Below, in pieces: positions 1 to 13,588 of a stretch of 64,000 bases of DNA (position 1 is its first letter; each line of letters starts with the position of its first letter). Under the pieces are notes generated by a model, which saw nothing but the letters and a program-made list of their open reading frames with translations, was not told the origin of the DNA and did not search any database. This DNA is from Pholis gunnellus. Lineage: Eukaryota; Chordata; Actinopteri; Perciformes; Pholidae. The stretch is from positions 7,639,903 to 7,703,902 of the forward strand of contig OU342826.1 in NCBI GenBank assembly GCA_910591455.2, written 5' to 3'. The position numbers and the translations under genes are program-made.

Positions 1-582
1 TGAATTCCCTGTAATGCGATTTTTCTTTTCCCTGAAATCATAATAAACAAAATAAAAACGTCTCTGTCTAGTGAAGCAGGATTTCAGGCCCATTGCGGCC
101 GGTCGTAATGACTCCGCCGGTCAGATTGAACTATGCTGACTGACTTCCTGCTCTCAAGAGGCTTTTACTTTGCCAGTCCTATTTTTCATCTATATGTATC
201 CTCTAATGAGCCTCATCTGTCTCCTCTTATACGTTGACTGCTGCTTTCACATTGTGGACGGTATGAAGATAGCAAATACACATACATTTGTGCAAACGGG
301 TACTCTTTTTTTTCCACTGAAATAGCAAAAAAAAGAAGCTTCCTTAACTGTCTATTCCTTTTGTTCTTTTTTGCAAGAAATATGTTTGTTTTTTTAACAT
401 CCTGGCTGGCAGAGCTGTTCCAATTCCCTGAATAGGCTTCCTTTATTTACAAAACTCATATTTAATTATCTGCAAAACATACCCTGATAACACATTTCCA
501 AATTAAAAAAACAGAAAATTGACATTTACACTGTTCATTTAGTGTCGGCGGACGTGGATTGGTCGAGCCATTTAATGAGAAG

Positions 583-791
583 TCAGGTTGCCATTGACGT
601 TGACTTGCGCCTCATGATGCCACCAGCGTGTTTATTTTTAGACCCCAGTATCAACAGTACATAGTCCTCTTCAGTGAGCCCTGTCCTCAGAGACAACTCC
701 ACGCAGAGGAGCTTCGCCTCCTCCTCACTGTCAATAATATATTCCAGTGATTTGGGACGCCGAGTGGGCTCGAGCAGGGTAATCAAAGCTG
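583..791 (-). other. unexplained ORF with a splice-acceptor-like start, orphan terminal exon candidate
   Basis: On the minus strand a strong acceptor (TTGTTTGTGTTTGCAG) ends at 792. It is followed by an open frame to a TGA at 585-583, reading LITLLEPTRRPKSLEYIIDS, then EEEAKLLCVELSLRTGL and TEEDYVLLILGSKN. The acidic/amphipathic character and good acceptor make it more protein-like than neighbouring ORFs. I recognise no family. An upstream partner exon was not found, and chance is the default explanation. Confidence 0.2.
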
Positions 792-1650
792 CTGCAAACA
801 CAAACAACCAGCAGCGAGACTGAGACCAGACACACGCAGGCGTTAACAGAGGTCTCGTCCCCTCAGAGCCGTGAGCCATTGTGCTTGGTTTTAGCTGATC
901 CATTTGATAAGTAAAGTGGTTTGATTAACTGTCTAACAGCGAGGTTAAGATAAGAACAATGTGCAGGTTGTAACACTCGGGGAATGACTCCAAAAATGTG
1001 GTTTCGGTTGATAACGAATGACCCGACTCTGCGACGCAATCAATTGCTGGGAACAACTGGGAAGCAGTTTGTTGCTAATTACGTTTCTAGCTCACCTACA
1101 TTAGAAAGAAGAAAGTATTTTTGTTGCAAAAATTCAACCCGCTGGCCCTCAACACACTAAAAGAGTTCACGAGATTTCATTTCATTCAAGACAGCATGTA
1201 GGACGATGCCATCAAAATACATCACAATCTTATATAAATAAAATCGGTCACTCAAGCACAAGGTGTCAACAATAACAACATTAAGCTCGCCACACGTCAC
1301 TAACGCTGGGATTTGGGCCACGGAGCTGAAGTTTCCACACTCGAGCCGTGCATCTCTAACTTCAGGCCACTTGTTTCCTTACAGGCTTCAGATGCAGTAA
1401 GACAACTCGAGGGGGTGAAGAAAGAAGACGTGCTGAATCCAAAAGTCCACACTTGCCCAGACTTGAGGGCTTTGCAGAGGGGTTAGGGCAGGCCTTTGCC
1501 AAAATGCATTTAGTCTGCAAGGGCTCTCATGCGAATATTTGGTGTGGGCTCTGTGCGGACTTCCAGAGACTGCCAGCCTGTACTCCGTACAAGCGAGATT
1601 TCTCACAGCTCACTGCTCTGCTGATATGATCATAAAAGACATCAGGTATA

Positions 1651-1740
1651 GGGGCGCCCTGGTAGCTGACTAGGTACTGCAAAGCTTGTACTATTAAGGC
1701 TGAGTCCTTACCGCAGCAGCTTGGGTCTCAGTAAGGCCTA
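1651..1740 (+). repeat. tRNA-derived SINE head (fragment)
   Basis: GGGGCGCCCTGGTAGCTGAC followed by a GGCTGAGTCCTTACCGCAGC stretch matches the head of a tRNA-derived SINE common in fish. That head is usually read GGCGCCCTGGTAGCTCACCTGG...GGCTGAGTCCTTGCTGCAG. The A-box-like TAGCTGACTAGG and a decayed B-box (GGGTCTCAGTAAGGCC) are visible. No tail with a poly-A or LINE-like end could be delimited. Confidence 0.6.
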
Positions 1741-2415
1741 AAGTTAACTTTTTACTTCTGCCAATTGCAATCACGCTTCAGAAATCATAAAAGGGGTCGT
1801 TCATATGTGAAGATTATCTTGCTGAACAAAACGTGTGGGTATCATAAACTTGTGTTTGCCACAGAGCTTATTGGCAGGTTTGTGTTTGCAATAATCCACA
1901 ATCCTCTGCAAAAATACAAAATCCCTACAGCAGGGAGGTTATAGAGTCCATCTGGTGTTGGTCTGTCGAGTTCACAATCAAAATATGTGGGAAGTTGCTA
2001 TAAATGCAATCATTAATGTTGCCTTTGACAGCTTTGTTTAACTCTTGTATTCAAATATGTGAATTTTAACTCTGTATCTATCATGAAACGCAAGGACCAC
2101 AGAGAGAAAATCCTTTAACTCCTTTTCACCTTCATCAAGGCAGCACTTGTCCCTTTCAGCCTCCCTGAGCAGCCCTGCATCCGTGCAAACTAACGTATTC
2201 ACAACGAGCACTTCAGTCATTGTCAGACTCCCTAAAATCTGAGTCCACCAGGGCTCAGTCTGCGCATCCCGAGTCTGGACATTTGAATTCACCAATAGAA
2301 CAACCACGGCACAGGAAGCCCACAGAGCGTAGAGCAGCAAGCCGAAATGTGCTCTTTGACTAAAGCTGTTAAGCCCCTGCTGATCGATTGGACTGGCCTT
2401 TTACTGGCACTGTAA

Positions 2416-2424
2416 ACACACACA

Positions 2425-2474
<50 letters not shown>
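2416..2474. repeat. (CA)n microsatellite
   Basis: About 59 bp of nearly pure CA dinucleotide with one CACTCA interruption near the left end. It generates the artificial VCVCV-type ORF on the minus strand. Confidence 0.97.
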
Positions 2475-2477
<3 letters not shown>

Positions 2478-4949
2478 GGACATTGTTCCCTCTCGCCCAT
2501 ACATGCATGAACAGACCCCGACGCAAGCTGCACACACGTCAAAAAGACGTCCTGCTTTGCTCATGGACCCACCACAATGACACTTGTTGCTCTGAATACC
2601 ATTCAACGCTGCCAACAGCTCATCCGAGTACACGAAATGAACGTTGCCCTGTGGTACAAAGGACAAGGCAGCTACAATGATACTTATGCATTTAGTAAAA
2701 CGGCGAACGTAACTAACAAATTATACTCTTGCTCTGTAGAGGTGCCCATCAGGAGGGAACCAGCGTGAAATGCGACACATAAGTCCAGCTTGATTACTTC
2801 CTCTTTCCTGTTTGACGCAGAGCAAGAAAGGTGTTGGCGTGGCAATGTAAAATGTAGTCCTATTCAACTGATTTTGGGATGGAATTGAGATAAGAATCCA
2901 AGTTTGCTCACTAAGTTACTGCTACATCCAAGTTTATATTGAAACAAAGGCCTATACTTATACAAGAGGTATAAAAAGACCATCGACATATGACAAGCAT
3001 ATCACAAGCATGGCAGACTTACCATCATGACTTCTTTATTTGTCTTATAAACAAACTACGTATCCTTCAGAGGTGACCACTAAAGTAGCATTGGGCTTTT
3101 GATCCAGCAAAAACAATGGAATGATTTCTTTATGACAAACTACACTCAAATGTCTTGATGTGTTTTTTTATCAAAACAGCAATGCTGGCCTCTGCCTTTC
3201 ATAAGAACATGAGGATCATTTGAAGGAGTTTGTGTCCAGCTGCTGCAGCATTTTCAAGGTCAGCCATTTCGTGTGACCTTAATTTTTTTTCCCTGATGCA
3301 GCGAAGCATAGTGATGGTAAACATATGTATCTCTTTCTTTTTTAGCCGACGCTGCTTATCTGTGAGAGTGCAGGGTGCTGATACTGTTTGTTTCCAAGCT
3401 GTGGCACCCCATTCCGATATGGCTTTAAACAGGGGCCCTCTTTCTAGCTTACTTTGTATTCCGACGACGGTAAGGTCAAAACTCATTGGATTTAAGGGAG
3501 GAGAAACTATATATACAACAAAAATCCCCCCCCGGTGTTTCATGAGGGGACTGGCGACCAAAGGGAGACCAAGGTGGCACTTCAAGTGCGGCCCTGAATC
3601 GCTCCATCAAAATAAAAGCCTGGGTGAATCATCCTGAGCTCAATGACGCTTTGCTGATCAGTATGCACCTGCAGGCAGATGTGTGTGGTGCATTAATAGG
3701 TTCTTTCCTGGCTTTCTTTTTTACCTCATAACCATGCACTGCATAACAATTCAATTGGCAATAAAGCTTTGTGGGTTTCTTTCTCCCGGTATTGAATTCT
3801 GGCTCGACTATTGTGTTATCCCATCGGCTAAGACTCCGTTCAAACAAACACAGATCACAACCCCAACCAGCTAATTTGTCTCTCAGTTTATTTAAGATAG
3901 AAGTTTGGTGGAAGATGCTTCCTGAGTCAGTTTGCAGTTCAATAACTGAGCAGCAGCCACAGAATCAAGCATCTGCTCATGCTCCCAGAACAAGTCCGGG
4001 CGTAGCTGCTGGGTCATACAACCCTGTCAAAGTGAATAATGAGGTGGTCTCCGAGGCTGAGTCTGTGCCAGACCAGGTAGGTGACGTGCTGGGGGCAAAG
4101 CATGCTGGGAGCCGCGTGGTTCTGCCGACAGGCTCAGCAGCGCTTTGTCATCTGCCGAGTTGGCTCGTGTGTGCACACTGAAGGGTTCGGGCTGTCATCG
4201 GATTCGGGGGAAGCCGAAACCCTTCATGATGTCAGATAAACACTGGGAGTGGAGTAGGATGCTCGGCTGCAAAAACAGATTGGAAATCGCTGGGAGGCGT
4301 TGGGAGGAGAGAGAAGAGAAACAGCCGGGCATGAGAACGTCTGGGCCGTGAACTCTCCTTCAGTTTTCTTTCCCCTCTCTTTTACTCCCCTTCCCCAGAC
4401 TTCTGCAACCTTGTTGGCAAACCGAGCCTCTTCACCAACCCATTAGATGGTGAGGATTTGAAGTGGCGAAAGGCGGTGGGAGCCTGCTCGTTATTTCACC
4501 TCCATTGTCAACGAGATCACTGGTACCCTTTCAAGAGAGTGCATCACTTTCCAGACAAGATTACATACAAAGTCTAGACCACTACCGAGATTTGAAGGCA
4601 CCCTTTATAGTGGACAAGACAAAACGATAAAACACACCCAACTACATGATAGAGCATTCTGGGGGAAAAAACAAACAGGGACACGGCTGTTACGACTCTT
4701 CCAGCACAAAAAAAAGCTTTGTTGCTGAGCCCTAGTGGCATCGTGCATTGAAAAAAATAAAAGAATGTAACAATATTTAACTAAGACAACCCTATTTCTC
4801 TAACCTTGACTGACCTAAATAAAATTAAAAAAAACATTAAAACATCATTGCATTGGAAAAACTACTGAAATATAAGTTACAGATTCCTTCAATGAAATGT
4901 TTCCTCGTTGTGTCGACACAAATGTAATCTGGGAGGCGTTACATTTCTG

Positions 4950-5690
4950 CTGTTGCCAATTAGTAGCATGAGTGGGGTCAGCAAGAGGGGACTGCATTAT
5001 CCCACTCAGGAAAATTGCTTTCAGTCAGTCTATTCTGTAAAAAGTGCACTAGAATGGAACTCCATCCCAGTGACCATTAGAGACCTGGACACATACAGGT
5101 CATTTAAAGCTCACCTTACTGTCCTCAATCTGTCCGTGCTGAACTTCCCTCAGTCGGTTCGCAGCCACCTGTCTGTCTGTCTAGCCGTCGCCAGTCGACC
5201 CTCGTCTACCTGCATGCATGTCTGTTACTGCTGTTCTGTTATGTCAGCCTGATTTATACTCCTTACTTACTCTCTTTGATGTTTTGAGCTTCTGCTCTGT
5301 TTGTCTATTAAGTGTCTAACAATGCAGCAGTCTTATCTTTAGTCCACGTTTCTGTTTAACATAATTATCCCTCATTTATTTGCTTTATGAGCCTCTGTGA
5401 ATTGTGTGTCTTAATATTTCTTGACAATGTAGTACAAGGGTGTCCCTGAATTATGTTTCTACTGATATTAATATTCTCTCTTCTTTTATTACGTCTGCAT
5501 GCTTAGAAAGGATAAACGATCCATAACTTTGTAATTTGAATCTTATATTCAGTTTTTTTTTAGGGTGACTTTGTAACATCTGCCCAGGGACTACAGATGA
5601 GAAATAGCGTCTTGGCTAACTCGGGGCTCATTTACAGTGATGTTTTATTAATCTGCACTGTCCCTACCAAATAAACCAATAAAACAAACA
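4950..5690 (+). mobile_element. 3' end of a non-LTR retrotransposon (L2/CR1-like LINE), truncated
   Basis: The plus-strand frame reads ENCFQSVYSVKSALEWNSIP and VTIRDLDTYRSFKAHLTVLN. This is the typical C-terminal end of a fish LINE reverse-transcriptase ORF (..WN.LP..IR....F...L..HL). It is followed by a 3' UTR with CCCAGGGACTACAGATGAGA, GGCTAACTCGGGGCTCATTT and GCACTGTCCCTACCAAATAA, wording I know from abundant teleost LINE tails. The 5' part is missing, as expected for 5'-truncated insertions. The clade name is tentative. Confidence 0.7.
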
Positions 5691-5699
5691 GCTTACTCA

Positions 5700-8600
5700 G
5701 TCCTAGTCCTGTATCATAACAACGTAACTTGCAACTGAGAATAAGATGAGGATGTCATCCGCAACAGTGTTTTATTAATAACAGAAAAAGCTTTTACAAA
5801 CAACTAATCTTAGACACATCAGATGTATATGAAAGCAACAAGCTTGTATTGTAAAAGCATGGCCTTAAACATTCACTTGTGCTTGTATACTGTATGTATG
5901 ATGCATGCGTATGTTGGGGGAACAGCTACAGCAGGGAAAACATTCCTGAATCCTATTTACTGGGTATTAGTTGTTGCAAACAATTAGTTAAGTACTTGGC
6001 CTGAATCATCTGCTGATCAGGTTTGTCCTCAAGATGTGTGTCGATGACTCATTGTCCATTGAAGTAATTGTGGAGGTGCAATAATCAAATCCCCCCCCCA
6101 CACACACCTCCCACAAGAAAAGACAATTGCAATTTGCATAAGTTAAGCAAGTCCAAAAGGAGACATGATATAATGACTTGGGAAGGAAAGCAATTCACCA
6201 TTGATTGCAAAGGAGACTTAAAGAAAGCTGAATAATTAAAATGGCCGTAATCAGTCAGCTCACCAGACAATCCATACCTGATGCTGCCCCGACAGCAAAC
6301 CCCACCTTCAAAGACAAGCAGCACTTCGGAGGCGGCACTTGGGCAGGAAAAGAATCGCCGGAAGGGTTCTGAGAAATGTCTCTGACTTTGCAGCGGTGTT
6401 GAAGCGTTCACCGCTGCGGGAGATCTTAAATGAACACCAATCAAAAGGGAGTCGAGGCCCACACAGCGAGCTTGAACCCTCATCATCCCTCAGCATGAAG
6501 CCCCCGGAGAGGTGGGTGGCTTTGGAGAAAAAGGCATCTGGTGGAACTTAAATAGCCCAGGACTAAAAGTGCGACAATACTCGGGTCATCATGGCTATTC
6601 CTGACGCAGTCTTGCCTTGTTGGAAGATTAGAGATTTGATTAAGCTGAACCCTGTCACAGAATGTGTCATCACAACCCCCGTGGTACCTCAGTACCAGCT
6701 TCCACAGAGGTCAGTCAGCCACATATTGTAATAGACAGTATGAAGCTCAAAATAGTCCAAAGCAGCGCTGCATACAAATTACAGACGCACTCAGTGTGAG
6801 CCTCGCTGCCTCTACAACACATCAGAGGGGAGCATGGGAATTAAACAAATGCCACGAACTTAATAAAACAGAAATATCAGTAACAAAAACTATAATGGCT
6901 GCCATAAAAGAGAGGCTGTGAAATATTATTTTTGGAAGCAGTTATTTCCTATCTTAAACCGGGAGAAAAAAAGGACAGTGAGGAGGGAAAAAAAAAGAGG
7001 AGATGGTATTTCCGTCCCTTTAAATCAAACCAGGAGGCGAGACGGAGAGTTCCGCGTGACACGTATGCATAAAAATGTCCACAAAGGTAATTAACTGCAG
7101 GAGGAGAGGAGAGGCTTTTTCCACGAGGCAACAAAAGCCGACGTGATGTTTCACACAGCAGCACACATTGGGAGCCGCCCCGTGTGAAACGCAGGGTGCA
7201 GAAAACGGCCAAAGTTCAGGCAGCATTTATTTTCCCCTTTTCCTTTTGTCTGCAAGACGCTGCTGACATTCATATCCACAGAAAACACATTTGACTTGTT
7301 CATTCACATTGGGCGTCGGCCATGCTACATGCCAAACACACAGGCCTGATTTCTAAACATTGGGCATCATGAGAATGACCTACTCGTGAGTTATGTATGC
7401 CCAATTCTGAGTATAACAAGCCTGCTTTCCTTGAAGCAATTATCATAAAAACAGCTTTGCACTCACATTGATTCGGCTTTGAGGGACGGCATGCAACACC
7501 ATTCACGGGGAGCCGTTAGTAGTTCTTATTTAGATGCTTGCTGGCTCAGCACTCACAGTGGGTAAAGCAGAAGTGTTACTGATAACATGAACGATGGCTT
7601 CCCAATACAAGTGTCCCAGTAAGTCATGACGGGGTGACAGTGAGCCAGCATACATGATAGGACCCTGAAACTGAAGCAGCTAAATGAAAATTCAGGAATC
7701 ATCAATCTTATTATTTACGCCTGTGCTGTTCCTACTGTGACATGTCAAAATGTCTTCTCCGGGTGTTACTGAACTGTTTTCACTTTTCTCTACTTTGATC
7801 GATTCTTTTCATTTCTCAAATACTATCTGATGGCAGATAGGCAATGGATGAAGGTAGAGTGATCGTGTTCTACCGAAACTGACTGCAGGGAAGTAAGCGT
7901 TGATATTTTTTTTTGGTCTTTTTGCTCATTTACATTTTGGAGGAACAACTTTTTGATCACATTTGAGGGTGCTCCAACCAGCCCCCCCCCCAACAACCTT
8001 TAGCGGTTTCTTTAAAGCTCAAAAACACAGATGTCGATTTGTGCTTCAACCTGAAATAATTATAATAATGAAATAGAAATTTGTATAAGAAAAACGTCAA
8101 ATTCACATGAGAATATCACAATGTTAAGAGATTTCATAAGGCCGTCATTTACTAATTCACTTTGTTTGAAGAGGCCTTCAGCAGAAGACGTACTTTTATC
8201 AAGACCAAAAAAAAAAAAGCAAATACATAATAAAACATCAAACAAATGCTTAAAGTAAGTTCAAAGCCACACAAAAGAATAACACAACAACTCAGAGCCA
8301 TAATTAGGTCTCCTGATCACAACAAAGGCTTTAAAAGGGCAAACTCAGATTTGGGGAACTTGCGGTAGCTATTCCCAAACGTCAACTTCTTTCTTTAAAG
8401 TTATGAACAGCTTCAGGCAGCACATCGTTATAGCCACAGGCCATGTGAATATTGTATGTGTCTTATGCTTTCATTCAGTAGACATATTACAAAAAGAAAT
8501 CTTCTGAGTCTCCTACTTTAAAAGTCTGAGTCAAACCCGATTTTCAGTTTCGCTAAATTAGAGAGCTGTTAAGCATTTGCCAGATTCTCTCCAACAACAT

Positions 8601-11600
8601 CAGCTCGGTTGATATTGAAAGCCACGACTAACGCACCCGAACACCTTGAAGGCACGAGGCCCGTTGAAAGATTATCAGCCTCCTGCTCGCACTGTGGAGA
8701 CCTTTCAATTATGGAATCGACGACATGTTTTCTTTAAATGATTGCAAATGCAATAAAGTTCAAGGACTGCCAGTTTGAGAGTCTATGTGTTTTTCAGAAA
8801 TGTCTTGATGAATTTTCTTGATGAATCCTGAATGATTTCTCTGTGATTAGCTTTGGTCTGAAGGAGCAGACTGACAATAACTGTCTCTGTACCGTTTGTC
8901 ATGATTGATAGATGAATACTGTTTACATTATGATACGAAAAGGTTATCAGGGAAAATGATGATGTGAAATAATAATTTAAAAAATCTGACTTTTTAATAT
9001 GAAAAGTTTAAAATAGAGTTGGGTTTTAAAAGCATTGATTTGTTCACGTCTATATTGATATATTTTGGCTGTCACTATTTGCTATTTCATATTATCTAAT
9101 TTCTTCGTTTAATATTGAAAATTTGAGGTCTCCATATTCCAACTGAAAAACAAGCATTTTAACATCTTCCAAGATAAAAAGATGATGAAAGATTTACGAC
9201 CTACATCAATGAATGGATGGATCTTTCTAGTGACGTCACGGTTTACAATTAGCTCAAAGACTACGCCAGAGAAAAGTAATGAAAGCCACATGAAAACACA
9301 ATCACTAAAAAAATATAAGAGAAGAAAAATCCCTCCAGACAGACAGAAAGTAACAAGTTGCTCTGAAGAGTCTGCAGTGAGATAAACAGGCAGCCTATAT
9401 CACAGGAAGCCTGAAGCAAGAACAGCAACCCCGGAGTACAGAGGGTGATTACAGTCTGTGAGGGTGGCAGGAGCTTTCTGTAAAGCTCGCCTGTCGAGCA
9501 GATCATTGATCACAGATCATCTCCTCTAACTCCTGTAATCTTCCCATTCCGGCTGACAACGCCTTTCATTGTATTCTTGTAACTTGACACCGAGATTGGC
9601 AAGCTGTCGAGCCATGGGAAAGATTATTATGTACAGAACGAGCTATAAAAATCATATTATCGGTGTAATAAGTGGGGGTTTGCGAACTAAACAAAATCAA
9701 AGTCAAATCATTTGAGGAAAAATGAGGATACACTGCCAACGTATCCATGACAAACTTCACTCCAACAAATATTGCTGCAGCATTCAATTTGCTGAAATGT
9801 AAAATACCTTTCATGTCTCATTCTGGGTGTATTTTTCCACTCTCTTATCATTTCATAGCAAATCAAAAATTACTTCTGCACCAAAAGAGTGAATTTTCTT
9901 TTGAAAATGGTCACCATGGACACCAAGGACAACTACATACACATTTAATGAAAGGCCACCAATGCTCTGAATGAAAAAAACAAACAAAAACAGGTCCGGG
10001 CGCTGCAAATCTAAATATACAGACGAAAGAAACATTCAGAGAATCAATGGCTCAAATGAATTAACAGCCAACACTCCTGCTCTGCAATGTGACCTCTGCT
10101 CATAAACCTTCCGCAGTATTACACTTGGACGAGAAGTGCGAGGGAATAATGGTGGAACGTGACAAGTAATCTTACCTTAAGACACGAGTTTTATCGCCTC
10201 TGTGAAGTTCCCACCTGACTGATTGCCTCTGGCAGTGTGCCCCGGAGCTTGGCTCTCTAATGAGCAGAGAGAGAGAAAAGAGGTGGCGATAGATGCAGAA
10301 AGCCCGAACATTAACTCAAGTGAATGCAACAGTTTCCCAAGATTAAGCCTTCGTACTGTATGTGGGATGTATGAGTGGTGGATTTGAGGAAGCCACATAT
10401 TAAGAGTCATTAAAGCTCACATGAACAATCAGAGGATTTGCCAATTCTTATAGGCAGTTAATGACCCGTGAAATCCAGCTCTAGATCCAGATCCATTTTA
10501 TTATATTGTATATATTGCCTATTGCATATGTAATTAAGTGTCTTTATATACATCTTGCACATCATGACACAACTGAGTATGTCTTTAAAAGTTGAAGAAA
10601 CCAACATGACACGTACGTACCAAAATAAATGATCATCGTGGATTTCTTCAGATGTGTCTGCAGGCCAAGGAGATGGAGAGTAAATACTTACAGCCAGGTG
10701 AAAGACTTACAGAGGATCACAGGCTATCCTCGTTCCCATCTGACTGCCACTCCCAAGCAAAAACAAACACATTCGCAGCTGAGAGGGAAGAGAAAATACA
10801 CGTGCATGTATCGGTATAATTCAGATGGAAAAGTAGAGCAGACACTTAGATCAGGCGAGCTTTGACTGTCTAATCCAGATGGGAAAAAGCAGGAAATCAG
10901 TATCGGAAATGTTTTTAAAATTACAGAAATATGAAACGTCTTCATGAATTATTGGAAGGCTGTTCCAAAACAAGAGCTACATTTGTTTTGTGATATAGAA
11001 ATAAAATCGAGAAAACAATTGGTTTAACCTTAAGGCACGCTAGCTTTGAATTTGCTAGAATAAAAAGGAACACAAAGAAAACTAAACATACTAAAAGTGT
11101 CTGTGTGATAGTTTGACAAGAAAATGAATTCATTCTCAGGCATTCTTGCAGACCAAATGTCTCTCCCACCCCACGAAATGTGAAATAAAATGCCTTACCC
11201 ACTCTGGTGCAATCGGTATCCTGGCATCCCATGGTCTCAGTTAAAGGATGGACGTATGAGAGACTCAATAAATGTGAGCCTGCCACTTAACGCCACAGTC
11301 AAATTGAAAGACATGAAGGAGTGAACAATGAAAACCGCGTGTAGAAAGTTCAACTAAAGACACTTTCTAACTGGGATCCGATTAATCAGTGTACAAATAG
11401 AGCAATGTGCAGAAATTAAAGTCGGAGTCACATTACAATTTGTGCAAATGTTTAATAATTTGTCTTGGCAGGACTCGGTGTAGATAGGATTCATTATTCT
11501 TTGCAACGGGCATGACAGTCATTTGAGCACAGCATGAAAAATGATGTCAAGCTCTCAGTGCCTGTGAAGGGTAAAGTGAGGACGTATTTACATTCTGAAC

Positions 11601-12580
11601 TAAGTGCCAAGCAACGTAAGCAGCATCAGGTTTGTAATCGTAAGGCCACTTACAGTCGCTCAATGTTGTACAGTAGAGAAGATAATGTTGAGAAGAATGT
11701 GGCTATGGACTATAGATTTAAATGTAGATATTCCTGAGTCGACATTGCACATAAAACATTACTTAACATTTTATTTCGCCTGAGATAAGCAGTACAGACC
11801 AGTTAACAGTGATACATTTTGGTTGTCTAAAGTGTACAATGCAATATCTGTACATATTATAGATAAGTTGTATAATTTATTTAAAACATATATGACATAA
11901 ATTCCATATTACAGTTTAAGAACATTATCATTTTAAACTGCATTTATCTAAATGGTAAACATGATAGAAGTAGCAACAGGAACTTAATGGGGCGTCAATA
12001 TCAAATCCATTTTGCACATCTGAAAGGAACACTTCACCCACAAAGGGACGAAGTATTCCTTTGACATTGTAAATAAGATATGCTGCTATGGCCCATTGAT
12101 TGTCAAAGGGGTTCCAAACATGGGTGTTTAAAAAGGCACATTGTGAGAAAACATATTCACTGTAACTCCAGTTACAAAGGCTCTGAACAGTAGTTATCTG
12201 TTGGTGCACACATGGGATGTGTTGTCTTTCTTGCAGACCCAACATGTGTAACAGCTGGTTGACTCATCGTCTCACTGCTGTAACCTCAACGTCTTTGATT
12301 AAACACCATCTACAGCTGACTGGGGGTCCATTCGATTGGTCAAAGCCAGCACCTCAGACAGAGTTGTTTTTATTCATTTCTTATAGAAGTCAATCATCAT
12401 TAAAGTGCCTTTTAGAAAATCACAATACGAGGTACGAACTAACTGTGGATCAATGTGTTTTAAGACAAATATTCATACATTAGTCGCTTGTTGATATTTA
12501 TTGATTTATATAAATATCAGCGTAAGTGACCTAATATCTGACCTGATAACACCCACCTAAAACATCAAGGCCAGCTCCTC
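5700..12580. other. downstream flank without recognisable genes
   Basis: I see no coding exon, RNA gene or complete mobile element here. Short homopolymers occur at about 6091 and 7982 (C tracts). A perfect CRE-type octamer TGACGTCA lies at 9231-9238. The ORFs are short, unordered and lack splice or domain support. Confidence 0.5.
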
Positions 12581-12583
12581 TTT

Positions 12584-13588
12584 TTTATTCAGTTTTACAT
12601 TTCAAAATATGATCATTACAAACTACAAAAATCAAACATAATATAAGGTGAAGTTCAATCCTGGGGTGTCCTAAATATTGTGCAAAGTATGCTGCTTTCA
12701 GTATGCTGCTTTCAGAAGATCATTTGGTCCTCCACTTTGCTACGGTCAGCAATATACTTCAAAGTAAATCAAACTGGCGTTGATGAATATAAGGATGTAG
12801 GTTTGCATGTGAACGGTAGGGTTATGTCCCTCTCAATATTTTGGGAGGACAGCATTATCCCTCCCAAAATCTGTGTTCACAGCCTGGTTCAAAAACAGTT
12901 TTGGTCTCTATCGCACATTTTCATGACAACAGATGGGGGCTGACTTTTTATACAACTCACCCGTTTAAATTATATTAAGGCTTAAAGTTAAACAAAATGA
13001 TGGGCGGGGCCGCTTTGAGTGACAGGTGGGTGCCCTACCGGTTCCCTAGAGCTGCTAACTTCTCTGCTGCACCACCTGACCCGCCGCAGTTCCTCCGACG
13101 ATCCACCTCTTTGCCAATTTGTAGAGTTAGGCTGTGTCGTCACTGCCAAGATGGAGACAGCCTGAGTCACCCACAGCACTTCAGAGACCTATGGGTGAGG
13201 GTTACGGACACTCCATCCATATTCCATACAGCCTATGGTGTTGACTTTGCAGGGACAGCATTGACTGAGAAAAAGCTGATCTCCAGGAGGATAAATATTT
13301 GAAGGACATACAGAATGCCTGAGAGAATGAAAGTTTTTTTGCAGTGTACACTCACTGTAACTCGAGATTTAGATGAGTTGTGTTGGAGATGGTTAGGGCT
13401 AGGGTGGTTATGGAAGACAACACAAACAATTACAGTAGATGTCATTGACCAATACCAGTCATTGGTGCACTTAACGATGCTGCACAAAAGGTTTGAGCCC
13501 ATCATTCTGCCTGTGGACGATGACACCAATTTAAGCTTGTTTAAAGTATATTGCCGGCCCCCTGTAATCGCAAAGTGTGTAATGGGTG
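12584..13588 (-). other. candidate 3' UTR of abca1
   Basis: This stretch follows the stop codon on the minus strand. AATAAA hexamers in transcript sense occur at 12589-12584 and 12502-12497, about 1.0-1.1 kb after the stop. The teleost repeat at about 12895-13260 would lie inside such a UTR. Which poly(A) site is used cannot be told from sequence alone. Confidence 0.35.
12895..13260. repeat. probable dispersed teleost repeat
   Basis: The block contains a run near GATGGGCGGGGCCGCTTTGA, a CACCACCTGACCCGCCGCAG stretch, 'CAAGATGGAGACAGC' and the tail 'CCATATTCCATACAGCCTATGG'-like text. I recall this wording from many fish loci, but cannot name the family. Its ORF (12997-13302, +) is not protein-like. 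Confidence 0.5.

Larger units (their letters stand above)
1..4900. other. downstream flanking region, mostly without recognisable features
   Basis: Apart from the SINE head at 1651-1740, the CA microsatellite at 2416-2474 and two unexplained minus-strand ORFs (583-903, 2038-2340), I see no gene. Overlapping ORFs on both strands at 3199-3637 cancel each other as evidence. Base composition is ordinary fish intergenic DNA. Confidence 0.5.

Noticed and set aside
2289..2666. Minus-strand ORF with a long VCVCV run
   Set aside because: It is a translation of the CA microsatellite.
3199..3637. Overlapping ORFs of 128 and 135 codons on opposite strands
   Set aside because: Mutual antisense, no recognisable domain, and no splice-site or composition support.
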